A DNA stretch of 64,000 nucleotides, from the NCBI RefSeq assembly GCF_003024235.1, contig NZ_KZ679093.1:35456-99455 (forward strand). Reading direction: 5' to 3'. The translations under genes and the position numbers were made by a program. Source of the stretch: Arenimonas caeni. Lineage in GTDB: Bacteria > Pseudomonadota > Gammaproteobacteria > Xanthomonadales > Xanthomonadaceae. The number at the start of each line of letters is the position of its first letter. Within the stretch, counting starts at the first letter, position 1. The notes beneath the pieces are model-generated. The model made no database searches. It saw only the letters and a program-made list of their open reading frames with translations, and was not told where the DNA came from. Positions 1 to 16,021 of the stretch are shown here, piece after piece.

Positions 1-319
1 GCAGGGCATCACCGGGATCCCGGCGCCGCTGCGGGCCGTGTACCGCACCGTCTGGGAGATCCCGATGCGCTCGCTGATCGACATGGCGGCCGGTCGCGGC
101 GCCTTCATCGACCAGAGCCAGTCGCTGAACCTGTTCATGGAGAGTCCGAACATCGGCGCGCTTTCGTCCATGTACATGCACGCCTGGAAGCAGGGCCTGA
201 AGACCACCTACTACCTGCGCTCCCGCCCCGCCACCCGCATCGCCAAGGCCACCGTCGACGCGTCGGCCGCCGTGGCCTGCTCGCTCGAGAACCCCGAAAC
301 CTGCGAGGCCTGCCAGTAA
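1..319 (+). CDS. nrdA: Ribonucleoside-diphosphate reductase alpha subunit, C-terminal end (partial)
   Basis: The frame is open from the window edge (first full codon at base 2) to TAA at 317-319, so only the last ~105 residues are present. The tail ends ENPETCEACQ. It carries the CxxC pair that in class I NrdA shuttles electrons from thioredoxin/glutaredoxin to the active site. The segment with SQSLNLF and the TTYYLRSRPA stretch is typical of the C-terminal barrel region of NrdA. The stop codon overlaps the ATG of nrdB by one base (TAATG), so the two subunits are translationally coupled. The product reduces ribonucleoside diphosphates to deoxyribonucleotides in the cytosol. Assignment is firm; the catalytic part lies outside the window. 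Confidence 0.95.
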   Translation, partial: QGITGIPAPLRAVYRTVWEIPMRSLIDMAAGRGAFIDQSQSLNLFMESPNIGALSSMYMHAWKQGLKTTYYLRSRPATRIAKATVDASAAVACSLENPETCEACQ

Positions 320-1329
320 TGGACACCACGAAACTGCTCGACCCCGGGTTCAACCTGACGCTGCGGCCGATGCGTTACCCGAAGTTCTACGAGATGTACC
401 GCGATGCCATCCGCAACACCTGGACGGTGGAGGAGGTGGACTTCTCGCTCGACACCAACGACCTGGCCAACAAGATCGGCCCGGCCGAACGGCACCTGGT
501 GGAGCGGCTGGTGGCGTTCTTCGCCACCGGCGATTCGATCGTCGCCAACAACCTGGTGCTCAACCTCTACCAGCACATCAATGCCCCGGAGGCGCGGCTG
601 TTCCTTTCCCGCCAGCTCTACGAGGAGGCGCTGCACGTGCAGTTCTACCTCACCCTGCTCGACACCTACCTGCCCGAGCCGGCCGCGCGCGCCAGGGCCT
701 TCGCGGCGATCGAGAACATCCCCTCGATCCGCAAGAAGGCCGAGTTCTGCTTCCGGTGGATGGACAGCGTGCAGGAACTGCAGCGGCTCGAGACGCCGGC
801 GCAGCGACGGCGTTTCCTGCTCAACCTGGTGTGTTTCGCCGCCTGCATCGAGGGGCTGTTCTTCTTCGGCGCCTTCGCCTACGTCTACTACCTGCGCTCG
901 CGCGGCCTGCTCCATGGCCTGGCCGGCGGCACCAACTGGGTGTTCCGCGACGAGAGCGGGCACATGGCCTTCGCCTTCGAGGTCATCCGCACGGTGCGCG
1001 AGGAGGAGCCCGGGCTCTTCGACGACGAGCTTAAGGCCGACGTGGTGAAGATGCTCGAGGAGGCCGTCGACTGCGAGCAGGCCTTCGCCGAGGACGTGCT
1101 CAGCGGCGGCGTGGCCGGCCTGTCCCCCCGCGACATGCGCCAGTACCTGGAATACGTGGCCGACCAGCGCCTGGCCCAGCTCGGCCTGCCCAAGCGCTTC
1201 GGCGCCCGCAACCCCTTCCCGTTCATGGATCTGCAGGACGTGCAGGAGCTGGCCAACTTCTTCGAACGCCGGGTTTCGGCCTACCAGGTCGGCATCCAGG
1301 GCGAAGTCGCCTTCGACGCCACCTTCTAG
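319..1329 (+). CDS. nrdB: Ribonucleoside-diphosphate reductase beta subunit (class Ia)
   Basis: A 336-residue protein that houses the diiron-tyrosyl radical cofactor for NrdA. Iron ligands can be read directly: D72, E103 and H106 in EEALHVQFY, E178, and E212/H215 in the DESGH motif. The radical tyrosine is Y110, four residues after H106 as in E. coli NrdB. This marks it as class Ia rather than a tyrosine-less class Ic enzyme. It is coupled to nrdA by a one-base overlap. Length is slightly below E. coli NrdB (376), as is usual for the short NrdB form. The gene is followed directly by a palindromic element that may end the transcript. Confidence 0.96.
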   Translation: MDTTKLLDPGFNLTLRPMRYPKFYEMYRDAIRNTWTVEEVDFSLDTNDLANKIGPAERHLVERLVAFFATGDSIVANNLVLNLYQHINAPEARLFLSRQLYEEALHVQFYLTLLDTYLPEPAARARAFAAIENIPSIRKKAEFCFRWMDSVQELQRLETPAQRRRFLLNLVCFAACIEGLFFFGAFAYVYYLRSRGLLHGLAGGTNWVFRDESGHMAFAFEVIRTVREEEPGLFDDELKADVVKMLEEAVDCEQAFAEDVLSGGVAGLSPRDMRQYLEYVADQRLAQLGLPKRFGARNPFPFMDLQDVQELANFFERRVSAYQVGIQGEVAFDATF

Positions 1330-1331
1330 GG

Positions 1332-1388
1332 AAAATGGGGTCAGGGCACATACTTGTCTTGAACAAATATGTGCTCGGACCCCATTTT
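1332..1388. repeat. Palindromic intergenic element, GGGGTCAG family (copy 1)
   Basis: Left arm AAAATGGGGTCAGGGCACATA and an imperfect reverse-complement right arm ending GGACCCCATTTT enclose about 15 bases. It starts 3 bases after the nrdB stop and lies between two co-directional genes. The outer GGGGTC/GACCCC termini recur at other intergenic sites in this window. It could fold as a transcript-end hairpin, but its conserved termini suggest a REP/MITE-type element. Confidence 0.8.
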
Positions 1389-1427
1389 TGGAGTGACCGC
1401 TCGGGGGCAGGCCGTAGAATGGCGGGC

Positions 1428-2255
1428 ATGAGTTCCCCTGAAGCCAGCCAGCTCGGCAAGCCCACCGCCTACGGGTCGGATTACGACCCGGGCCTGTTGT
1501 TTCCCATTCCCCGCGCCCAGGCACGGGCCGCGCTCGGCCTGGGCGAGGACCTGCCCTTCGTCGGCGCGGATTTGTGGAACGCCTACGAACTGAGCTGGCT
1601 CGACGGCCGCGGCAAGCCGCGCGTGGCGCTGGCCGAGCTGCGGGTGCCGGCGGCCTCGCCGAACCTGGTCGAGTCCAAGAGCCTCAAGCTCTACCTCGGC
1701 AGCTACGCCATGGCCCGCTTCACCGACACCGACGCCCTGCGGGCCCAGCTGGTGGCCGACCTGAGCGCCGCCGCCGGCGCCCCGGTCAGCGTGGTGCTGA
1801 CCCCGGCCGGGTCGAACAACGTGGCCCTGATCGAGAACCTCGAGGGCGACGTGATCGACGACCTGCCCATCGAGGTCAGCCACTACGGCCCGCCGCGCCC
1901 CGACTTCCTCTCGGCCGACCCGGAACTGAAGGCCGACGAAGTGCTGGTCTCGCACCTGCTCAGGTCCAACTGCCCGGTCACCGGCCAGCCGGACTGGGCC
2001 AGCGTGCAGATCCGCTACGCCGGCCCGCGCATCGCCCGCGACGGCCTGCTGCGCTACCTGGTGAGCTACCGCCAGCACAGCGACTTCCACGAAAGCTGCG
2101 TCGAGCGCATCTTCATGGACATCCTCGGCCGGTGCGCGCCGACCCGGCTGGCGGTGTACGCTCGCTACACCCGCCGCGGCGGCCTGGACATCAACCCGTT
2201 CCGGGCCACCCCGGGCCTGCCCTTGCCGGGCAACCCGCGCACCAACCGCCAGTAG
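1428..2255 (+). CDS. queF: NADPH-dependent 7-cyano-7-deazaguanine reductase (QueF, long form)
   Basis: This 275-residue protein reduces preQ0 to preQ1 in the pathway to queuosine tRNA modification. The QueF motif ESKSLKLYLGSY starts at residue 82. The catalytic cysteine is C182 in SNCPVTGQPDWA. The length matches the long (YqcD/E. coli-type) bimodular QueF rather than the ~165-residue short form. ATG 1428 was chosen because the protein then starts MSSPEASQLGK, like Xanthomonas QueF; an in-frame ATG at 1419 adds three residues. The gene opens a run of three co-directional genes with the lipoprotein and the YkgJ-like protein. Confidence 0.95.
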   Translation: MSSPEASQLGKPTAYGSDYDPGLLFPIPRAQARAALGLGEDLPFVGADLWNAYELSWLDGRGKPRVALAELRVPAASPNLVESKSLKLYLGSYAMARFTDTDALRAQLVADLSAAAGAPVSVVLTPAGSNNVALIENLEGDVIDDLPIEVSHYGPPRPDFLSADPELKADEVLVSHLLRSNCPVTGQPDWASVQIRYAGPRIARDGLLRYLVSYRQHSDFHESCVERIFMDILGRCAPTRLAVYARYTRRGGLDINPFRATPGLPLPGNPRTNRQ

Positions 2256-2278
2256 CCGCCCGACCCGCCGGAGAGCCC

Positions 2279-2761
2279 ATGCGCCCGAGCCTGCCCGCCG
2301 TCGCCCTGCTTTCGATCCTGCTGCTGGCCGCCTGCGGCGGCGAGCCGGCCCCGGACGCCACCGGCGGCACGCCGGCCGAAGCCGTCGAGGTTGCCGAGGA
2401 GGCCGCGCCCGAAGAGCCGCCCATGCCCAGCGGTGATTTCCGTGTGGTGGCGGTGGAGCTGGGCACCACGCTCGACGAGGACGGCCGCGTGGCCGCCCCG
2501 CGCGACGTGTTCGCACCGGGCGACACCATCCACGCCGCGGTCGTGGGCGTGGGCACCAGCCCGGGCCTGACCCTGTCGGCGCGCTGGCTGGCGGCCGACG
2601 GCACCGAGCTGGCCAAGGCCGGCCAGAGCCTGGCGCCCGAGGCGCCCACCGTCGCCACCTTCACGGTGTCCAAACCCGATGCCTGGCCCACCGGCGCCTA
2701 CCGCGTCGAGGTGGCGATCAACGAACGGGTCGTCGAGACCCGCGCCTTCGAGGTGCGATAG
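2279..2761 (+). CDS. Putative lipoprotein, unknown function
   Basis: A 160-residue protein with a classic lipoprotein signal: MRPS, a hydrophobic stretch, and the lipobox LLAACGG (Cys about residue 19). A short acidic/proline-rich linker (about 20-48) leads into a single beta-rich domain of roughly 110 residues with alternating hydrophobic strands (FRVVAVELGT, TFTVSK, YRVEVAINERVVE). The domain looks like a small Ig-like/beta-sandwich fold, which is an inference only. It starts 23 bases after queF and probably shares its transcript. I do not recognise a named family. Confidence 0.8.
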   Translation: MRPSLPAVALLSILLLAACGGEPAPDATGGTPAEAVEVAEEAAPEEPPMPSGDFRVVAVELGTTLDEDGRVAAPRDVFAPGDTIHAAVVGVGTSPGLTLSARWLAADGTELAKAGQSLAPEAPTVATFTVSKPDAWPTGAYRVEVAINERVVETRAFEVR

Positions 2762-2795
2762 CGCGCCGGCACCCCGGCGCGTCACGCGACGCGTC

Positions 2796-3188
2796 ATGTC
2801 CAGGCACCCCTGCATCCAATGTGGCGCCTGCTGCGCCACCTTCCGCGTGTCCCTCCACTGGTCGGAAGCGCAGCCCGACAACCCCGACGGGCCGCCCGCC
2901 GAGATGGTGGTGCCGCTGCGACGGCACGAACTGGCCATGCGCGGCACCGAGGGCGCCAACCCGCGCTGCGTGGCCCTGCGCGGCACGGTGGGCGTGGACG
3001 GCCACTGCGGCATCTACCCCAATCGACCGAACGTCTGCCGGCAGGTGGAGCCGAGCTGGGAGTTCGGCCGCCACTGCCCGCAGTGCGACAAGGGCCGCAT
3101 CGCCCACGGCCTGCCGCCGCTGACGCCGGAGGACTGGCCGCCGCCGCCCGTCGCGCCGACGGGCGAAGACCCTACGCACGCGCATTGA
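2796..3188 (+). CDS. YkgJ-type cysteine cluster protein
   Basis: A 130-residue protein with an N-terminal CIQCGACC motif (Cys 6, 9, 12, 13). Further cysteines are in PRCVALRG, GHCGIY, NVCRQV and HCPQCDKG. This is the pattern of the YkgJ/UPF0153 family, thought to bind zinc or an Fe-S cluster. The biochemical role of the family is not established. The stretch NRPNVCRQVEPSWE is characteristic. It is third in the queF-lipoprotein-ykgJ run with a 34-base gap, so co-transcription is plausible. Confidence 0.88.
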   Translation: MSRHPCIQCGACCATFRVSLHWSEAQPDNPDGPPAEMVVPLRRHELAMRGTEGANPRCVALRGTVGVDGHCGIYPNRPNVCRQVEPSWEFGRHCPQCDKGRIAHGLPPLTPEDWPPPPVAPTGEDPTHAH

Positions 3189-3244
3189 GCGTGCCGGGGC
3201 CGCGCTTTCCCCGGGGGGGCGCAGCGGCGACAATGCAGGGCTGA

Positions 3245-5485
<2,241 letters not shown>

Positions 5486-5500
5486 GAGCAGTTTTTGCCT

Positions 5501-5526
5501 CGGATCAACACGGATAGACACGGATA
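5501..5526. repeat. CACGGAT-type tandem units (single copy, same family as 31633-31800)
   Basis: Three close copies of the unit cggatcaa/cacggataga/cacggata follow the icd stop. The unit resembles the CCACGGATGAACACGGA blocks between mnmE and yidC. It lies just before a GGGGACAG palindrome. It probably belongs to a dispersed non-coding repeat family; no open frame is involved. Confidence 0.5.
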
Positions 5527-5547
5527 GGGCAAAAGCGAGGCCGCAAA

Positions 5548-5588
5548 GGGGACAGGTACATTTTCCGCAGGAAAATGTACCTGTCCCC
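5548..5588. repeat. Palindromic intergenic element, GGGGACAGGTACATTTT family (copy 2)
   Basis: A perfect inverted repeat: GGGGACAGGTACATTTTCC, three bases, then its reverse complement ending CCTGTCCCC. The same arm sequence recurs at 63865-63938. It sits between the convergent icd and katG genes, immediately before a terminator hairpin. Confidence 0.88.
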
Positions 5589-5595
5589 AAAATGA

Positions 5596-5631
5596 AAAAC
5601 CCCGCCCGGTCGCGAGACCGGGCGGGGTTTT
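5596..5631. terminator. Bidirectional rho-independent terminator between icd and katG
   Basis: The stem CCCCGCCCGGT / ACCGGGCGGGG has the loop CGCGAG-like centre. It is flanked by AAAA on the left and TTTT on the right, so it can end both icd (plus) and katG (minus) transcripts. It ends 13 bases before the katG stop codon. Confidence 0.9.
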
Positions 5632-5643
5632 CATTTGCGCGGA

Positions 5644-7995
<2,352 letters not shown>

Positions 7996-8049
7996 TTAAC
8001 GGCGCCGCGTGCTAGCCTCGGGCACTTTGCCGAACCCCTGGAGACCTCC

Positions 8050-8964
8050 ATGCGCCCGATCGCCATTCCCAGCGCCCTCGCCGTCGCCCTGAGCCTTGTC
8101 CTGGCCGGCTGCCAGCCGGCGCAGGACGCCGTGCCGGCCGCCGACCCGGCCGCGACGGCCGAGGCCGCCGCCGAACCGGCCGCCGACGCCGACCGCGATG
8201 CCCTGGCCGACCCCATCGAGGCCGTACTGGCCGGCGACTGGCGCGATCCGGCCAACGTGGCCCGCGATGCCTGGCGCCACCCGCGCGAGACCCTGGCCTT
8301 CTTCGAGGTCGGCGCGAGCCAGCGCATCGTCGAGATTTCCCCGGGCGGCGGCTGGTACACCGAGATCCTGGCGCCGCTGCCGCGCGAAAAGGGCAGCTAC
8401 GTGGGCGTGGTCAACGACCCGGCCAGGTCCGCCAACGAGCGCGCCCGCGACTACTACGCCAATGCCAACGCCAAGCTGCGCGAGAAGCTGGCGGCGCGCC
8501 CGGACGTGTACGGCGGCGCCACCCTGGTGGAGATCGACCCGGCGGCGCCGGTGATCGGCGAGCCGGGTTCGGCCGACGTCGTGCTGACCTTCCGCAACGT
8601 CCACAACTGGGTGATGGCCGGCACCGAAGCGACGATGTTCCAGGCTTTCTACGACGTGCTGGCGCCGGGCGGCGTGCTGGGCGTGGTCGAGCACCGCGCC
8701 GCGCCCGGCAAGACCCTGGCGGAAGTGAAGACCTCGGGCTACCTGCCGGAGGACTACGTGGTCGGCCTGGCCGAGGCCGCCGGTTTCGTGCTCGAGGAAA
8801 AGAGCGAGATCAACGCCAACCCGGCCGACACCCGCGACCACCCGAACGGCGTGTGGACCCTGCCGCCCTCGAACAATCACGATGAAGCCGACCGCGCCAA
8901 GTATGAAGCCATCGGCGAGAGCGACCGCATGACCCTGCGCTTCGTGAAGCCGCAGGCGCAGTAA
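8050..8964 (+). CDS. Predicted exported (lipoprotein) class I SAM-dependent methyltransferase-like protein
   Basis: A 304-residue protein. The N-terminus MRPIAIPSALAVALSLVLAGC is a lipoprotein signal with the lipobox LAGC (Cys 21), followed by an Ala/Pro/Asp-rich linker to about residue 50. The rest resembles the COG4798 predicted methyltransferases: a Rossmann-like core with VEISPGGGWYTEIL (motif I position), LTFRNVHNWV and LAPGGVLGVVEHR. Typical members act on unknown substrates. An exported methyltransferase is odd because SAM is cytosolic. The protein may bind another ligand, or the signal may be a membrane anchor. ATG 8050 follows a gagacctcc stretch. It is followed by a strong terminator. 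Confidence 0.82.
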   Translation: MRPIAIPSALAVALSLVLAGCQPAQDAVPAADPAATAEAAAEPAADADRDALADPIEAVLAGDWRDPANVARDAWRHPRETLAFFEVGASQRIVEISPGGGWYTEILAPLPREKGSYVGVVNDPARSANERARDYYANANAKLREKLAARPDVYGGATLVEIDPAAPVIGEPGSADVVLTFRNVHNWVMAGTEATMFQAFYDVLAPGGVLGVVEHRAAPGKTLAEVKTSGYLPEDYVVGLAEAAGFVLEEKSEINANPADTRDHPNGVWTLPPSNNHDEADRAKYEAIGESDRMTLRFVKPQAQ

Positions 8965-8990
8965 GCCCCCTCGGGCCCTGGTGTTGAATG

Positions 8991-9018
8991 AAAAGAGGCC
9001 CCTCGGGGCCTCTTTTCT
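8991..9018. terminator. Bidirectional terminator
   Basis: AAAAGAGGCCCC-TC-GGGGCCTCTTTT is a perfect 12-base stem with A/T tails on both sides. It lies between the convergent methyltransferase-like gene (plus) and the amidohydrolase gene (minus). Confidence 0.92.
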
Positions 9019-9046
9019 TTTCCTGCAGGGGGCCTTGCGTCCCCGC

Positions 9047-10354
9047 TCAGCGCGCGTCCTTCTCCACGACGCCGCCCTTGATCACCACCGGGATGGCCTC
9101 GAGCAGGCTCACGTCCGCGGTCGGATCACCCGGCACCGCCACGAAATCGGCCCAGCGGCCCGGTTCGGCCACGCCCACGTCCTTGCGGCCCAGCGCCTCG
9201 GCGGAGTTCACGGTGGCGGCCTGGATCGCCTGCAGCGGCGTCATGCCGTAGCGCACCATCCACGCGAACTGGCGGCCGTTGTCGCCATGGCGGTGCACGC
9301 CGGAGTCGGTGCCGTAGACCATGCGCACGCCCGCGGCGTTGGCGCGCCGGAAGCCCTCGCGCTGCAGCTCGGCGATCTCGCGGTCCTTGCGCAGGTTGTC
9401 CTCGAGGACGCCGTTCCGGCGGCCCTCGGCCTGCGTGTACTCGGTGTTGTAGATGTCCATCGACAGGAAGGTGCCGTGCTTCTTCGCCAGCGCGATGCCC
9501 TCGTCGTCGATCAGGCTGGCGTGCTCGATGGTGTCCACGCCGGCGCGGATGGCGGCCTTGATGCCCGAGGTGCCATGCGCGTGCGCGGCCACCCTCAGGC
9601 CCCACTGGTGGGCTTCCTCGACCACGGCGCGCATCTCGTCCTCGCGCATCTGCTGCTGGCCGGGTTCGGTGTTGCGCGAGAACACGCCGCCGGTGGCGCA
9701 GATCTTGATCACCTGCGCGCCATGCTTGCGGATCTCGCGCACGCGCTTGCGGGCTTCGTCCGGGCTGTCGGCGTTGTACGGGCTCTTGGCGTCGAACGAG
9801 GGCGGGAAATAGGTGGCATCGCAGTGGCCGCCGGTGGCGCCGAAGCTCGGGCCGGCCGAGACGATGCGCGGGCCGCGGATCTTGCCCTCGTCCACGGCCT
9901 GGCGCAGGCCCACGTCGTTCCAGGCGTCGGCGCCGACGTTGCGCACGGTGGTGAAGCCGGCGTCCAGCGTTTCGCCGGCGTGCTTCACGGCCAGCATGGA
10001 CCAGAAGCGGTCGGTGTACTGCAGGTGGGTGTAGCCGCCGTAGCTCGGGTCGGAATCGAGATGGGTGTGCATGTCGATCAGGCCCGGCAGCAGGCTCATG
10101 CCGCCCAGGTCGATGACGCGTTCGCCCGGCGCGGGCTCGCCGCCGGGGGTGATGGCGGCGATGCGGCCGTTCTCGACGCGGATGGCCGGATTCTCGATCC
10201 ACTTGCCGGTGCGCACGTCGAGCAGGCGCGCGGCGCGGATCAGCGCGTTGCCGTCGCCGGGCGCCGGCGTCACTGCCGCCTGCGGCGAGGAAGCCGCGAA
10301 CGCGGCGGCAAGGGAAACAGCCAGCAGGGCCGGGGCCAGCACACGCAGGGACAT
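9047..10354 (-). CDS. Exported metal-dependent amidohydrolase (Xaa-Pro dipeptidase/imidazolonepropionase-like)
   Basis: A 435-residue protein with a Sec signal peptide (about 1-27, ending SSPQAA). The metal-site set of the amidohydrolase superfamily is complete: HTH at 96-98 in GLIDMHTHLD, K217 in VIKICATGG (the likely carboxylated lysine), H258 in AAHAHG, H278 in IEHAS, and D350 in YGTDSG. Sequence style is close to the secreted Xaa-Pro/acyl-amino-acid amidohydrolases common in Xanthomonadales. The true substrate cannot be read from sequence. It lies 38 bases downstream of the ABC exporter gene on the same strand and may be co-transcribed with it. Confidence 0.9.
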   Translation of the reverse strand: MSLRVLAPALLAVSLAAAFAASSPQAAVTPAPGDGNALIRAARLLDVRTGKWIENPAIRVENGRIAAITPGGEPAPGERVIDLGGMSLLPGLIDMHTHLDSDPSYGGYTHLQYTDRFWSMLAVKHAGETLDAGFTTVRNVGADAWNDVGLRQAVDEGKIRGPRIVSAGPSFGATGGHCDATYFPPSFDAKSPYNADSPDEARKRVREIRKHGAQVIKICATGGVFSRNTEPGQQQMREDEMRAVVEEAHQWGLRVAAHAHGTSGIKAAIRAGVDTIEHASLIDDEGIALAKKHGTFLSMDIYNTEYTQAEGRRNGVLEDNLRKDREIAELQREGFRRANAAGVRMVYGTDSGVHRHGDNGRQFAWMVRYGMTPLQAIQAATVNSAEALGRKDVGVAEPGRWADFVAVPGDPTADVSLLEAIPVVIKGGVVEKDAR

Positions 10355-10392
10355 GGCAACTCTCTATGGTCGGGTTTTATCGAGTGTAGCTT

Positions 10393-12150
<1,758 letters not shown>

Positions 12151-12213
12151 GGGGACTCCTGGAACAAGGGCGGGCACCGGGCAGCATCTTCCCATGGGGC
12201 GTAGACTGCATGG

Positions 12214-12759
12214 ATGCTGATCGCATTCAACAAGCCCTACGGCGTGCTCTGCCAGTTCACCGACAAGACCGTGCCGCCGCGCCCCACCCTCGCCGGCTTC
12301 GAGCTGCCCGAGGGCGTCTACGCCGCCGGCCGGCTCGACCAGGACTCCGAAGGGCTGTTGCTGCTGTCCGACGACGGCCCGCTGATCGCCCGCATCAGTT
12401 CGCCGAAGTTCCACTGGCCCAAGACCTATCTGGCCCAGGTGGAAGGCGAGGCCAGCGAGGAGCAGGTCGCCGCGCTGCGCCAGGGCGTGCAGCTCAAGGA
12501 CGGCCCGACCCGCCCGGCCAAGGCCCAGAAACTGGTCGGCGCGCCGGACTGGCTGTGGCCGCGCGATCCGCCGGTGCGCCACCGCAAGTCGGTGCCCGAC
12601 AGCTGGATCGAGCTGACCATCACCGAGGGCCGCAACCGCCAGGTGCGCCGCATGACCGCCGCGGTCGGCCTGCCCACCCTGCGCCTGCTGCGCATCGCCA
12701 TCGGCCCGCACCGCCTCGAGGGCCTGCGCCCCGGCCAGTGGCGCCAGGAACCCCTCTGA
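12214..12759 (+). CDS. rluE: 23S rRNA pseudouridine synthase RluE-type
   Basis: A 181-residue enzyme of the RsuA/RluB/E/F family. The catalytic motif GRLDQDSEGLLLLSDDG has the active-site aspartate at D42. The C-terminal signature EGRNRQVRRMTAAVG is intact. No S4 domain is present in front of the catalytic core, which matches RluE (E. coli target U2457 in 23S rRNA) rather than RluB or RluF. The protein begins directly at MLIAFNKPYG. It is divergent from the ABC exporter. Confidence 0.92.
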   Translation: MLIAFNKPYGVLCQFTDKTVPPRPTLAGFELPEGVYAAGRLDQDSEGLLLLSDDGPLIARISSPKFHWPKTYLAQVEGEASEEQVAALRQGVQLKDGPTRPAKAQKLVGAPDWLWPRDPPVRHRKSVPDSWIELTITEGRNRQVRRMTAAVGLPTLRLLRIAIGPHRLEGLRPGQWRQEPL

Positions 12760-12765
12760 CCCGAG

Positions 12766-12821
12766 AATGGGGCCAGGGCACCTGGGCGCTTTGGGCGTTA
12801 ATGTTCCCTGACCCCATTTTT
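12766..12821. repeat. Palindromic intergenic element, GGGGTCAG family (copy 3)
   Basis: AATGGGGCCAGGGCA and its near reverse complement TGTTCCCTGACCCCATT flank about 18 bases. It starts a few bases after rluE and ends just before the ribosome site of the next gene. The outer AATGGGG/CCCCATT matches copy 1. Confidence 0.8.
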
Positions 12822-12835
12822 CACGGAGGTGGGTG

Positions 12836-13594
12836 ATGGCGTTTCCGGACCATTTCTCCGGCCATGCGGCGGACTATGCCGCGGCCCGTCCCACCTACCC
12901 GCGCGAGCTGTTCCAGTGGCTGGCCGACCAGTGCCGGCACCACGACCTGGCCTGGGACGTGGGCTGCGGCAACGGCCAGGCCAGCGTCGCGCTCACGCAC
13001 TGGTTCAGCCGCGTGCACGCCAGCGATGCCAGCGCCGAGCAGATCGCCCGGGCGCCGCAGAACCCGCGCATCGTCTGGCGCGTGGAAACGGCCGAGCACT
13101 GCACGCTTCGCACCCACACCGTCGACCTGGTCACCGCCGCGCAGTGTTACCACTGGTTCAACCAGGAGCGCTTCAACAACGAGGCGCTGCGCGTGCTCAG
13201 GCCGGGTGGCCTGTGCGCGGTCTGGTGCTACGGCATCTCGCACGTCGGGCCCGGGGTCGACGAAGTCTTCAACGAGCTCCACAACGAACTGCTCGCGCCG
13301 TACTGGCCGCACGAGCGCCGCCATATCGAGGATGGCTATCGCCACCTGCCCTTCCATTTCGATGCGCTCGGCGAGATCCCGCACCTGGAGATGACCGAGA
13401 ACTGGACCCTCGACCAGTACCTGGCCTACCTGCGCACCTGGTCGGCCAGCCAGCTCTACCTCAAGGACAAGGGGCAGGATCCCGTGGACCTGCTGCGCGA
13501 ACGCTTCGCCGAGGCCTGGGGCGACCCCGCCACCGTGCGCGAAGTACGCTGGCCCCTGTCCATCCGCGCCGGTCGCTCGCCGCCGGCCGACTGA
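12836..13594 (+). CDS. Class I SAM-dependent methyltransferase
   Basis: A 252-residue cytosolic protein with the Methyltransf_11-type fold. Motif I is AWDVGCGNGQAS (about residues 39-50). The acidic SAM-ribose residue lies in HASDASAEQI, and motif IV region is VDLVTAAQCYHWFNQERF. LRPGGLCAVW is the post-motif strand. The family resembles yeast Tmt1-like/ubiquinone-type small-molecule methyltransferases; the substrate is unknown. ATG 12836 is used because a full GGAGGT lies 5 bases upstream; the overlapping GTG at 12833 is too close to it. The palindromic element abuts the ribosome site. Confidence 0.9.
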   Translation: MAFPDHFSGHAADYAAARPTYPRELFQWLADQCRHHDLAWDVGCGNGQASVALTHWFSRVHASDASAEQIARAPQNPRIVWRVETAEHCTLRTHTVDLVTAAQCYHWFNQERFNNEALRVLRPGGLCAVWCYGISHVGPGVDEVFNELHNELLAPYWPHERRHIEDGYRHLPFHFDALGEIPHLEMTENWTLDQYLAYLRTWSASQLYLKDKGQDPVDLLRERFAEAWGDPATVREVRWPLSIRAGRSPPAD

Positions 13595-13629
13595 AGCACC
13601 GAAGCACCCGACACCCCATGGAGTCCCGC

Positions 13630-15429
<1,800 letters not shown>

Positions 15430-15436
15430 AAGAAAC

Positions 15437-15545
15437 GGGGTCGGACCCTTGGGTCCGACCCCCGCGAATGGGGTCAGACCCCTTTTCGCGCCGATGAATC
15501 TCCGGCCAGCCCCTTTTCGCCGTGCGCGAAAAGGGGTCTGACCCC
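15437..15545. repeat. Double palindromic intergenic element, GGGGTCGG and GGGGTCAG arms (copy 4)
   Basis: Two hairpins lie side by side. The first (15437-15462) is GGGGTCGGACCC-TT-GGGTCCGACCCC. The second (15470-15545) has arms GGGGTCAGACCCCTTTTCGC and its reverse complement, separated by about 36 bases. They fill the space between the convergent DUF885 and lysine-rich protein genes. The pairing suggests two insertions or a compound element. Confidence 0.85.
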
Positions 15546-15550
15546 GGCCC

Positions 15551-16021
15551 TTACTTCGCGGCCTTCTTCGCCGCAGCCTTTTTGGCGGCCGGCTTCTTGG
15601 CGACGGCAGCCTTCTTCACCGGCGCAGCCTTCTTCACCGGCGCAACCTTCTTGGCGGCGGCCTTCTTCGCCGGCGCGGCCTTCTTGGCAGTGGCCTTCTT
15701 CGCGGTGGCCTTCTTGGCGGCGACCGCGGTGGACTTCTTGGCCGGCGCGGCGGCGGCCTTCTTGCGCTTGTTCACCGCGTAGACCGCGGCGCCCACGGCC
15801 GCCAGCGCGGCCGCGGTGACGGCCGTGCCGACCGGGTGCTTCTTCACCGCACGCACCGCGGCCGACGACCCCTTCTTCACCGCCGCCACGCCGGCGCCGG
15901 CACTCACCAGGGCACCGGCCTTCTTGGCCAGGTCGGCCTGGTCCCAGGCTTTCTTCGCCTTGGCGCCGGTATCACCCAGCTTGGCCATGGCGGTCGAAAC
16001 AATCTTGCTCGTCTTGCTCAT
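15551..16021 (-). CDS. Lysine/alanine-rich histone H1-like protein
   Basis: A 156-residue protein. Residues 1-60 are an amphipathic, basic region (SKTSKIVSTAMAKLGDTGAKAKK). Residues 64-83 form a hydrophobic Ala/Val/Gly stretch that could be a membrane helix. Residues 84-156 are a low-complexity tail of AKK/PAKKA/PVKKA units. The tail matches bacterial histone H1-like/AlgP-type DNA-binding tails. Such proteins are thought to bind DNA non-specifically. The hydrophobic stretch before the tail is unusual and could place it at the membrane. The start follows GGAGA. Tail length may vary by slippage in the repetitive codons. Confidence 0.85.
   Translation of the reverse strand: MSKTSKIVSTAMAKLGDTGAKAKKAWDQADLAKKAGALVSAGAGVAAVKKGSSAAVRAVKKHPVGTAVTAAALAAVGAAVYAVNKRKKAAAAPAKKSTAVAAKKATAKKATAKKAAPAKKAAAKKVAPVKKAAPVKKAAVAKKPAAKKAAAKKAAK

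Noticed and set aside
5548..5588. Reading the GGGGACAG palindrome as the icd terminator
   Set aside because: It lacks a T-run after the stem, and a much better terminator follows at 5596-5631.
15551..15760. Tandem short DNA repeats that resemble a CRISPR or satellite array
   Set aside because: They are the AKK/PAKKA codons of the lysine-rich protein; no unique spacers of uniform length.
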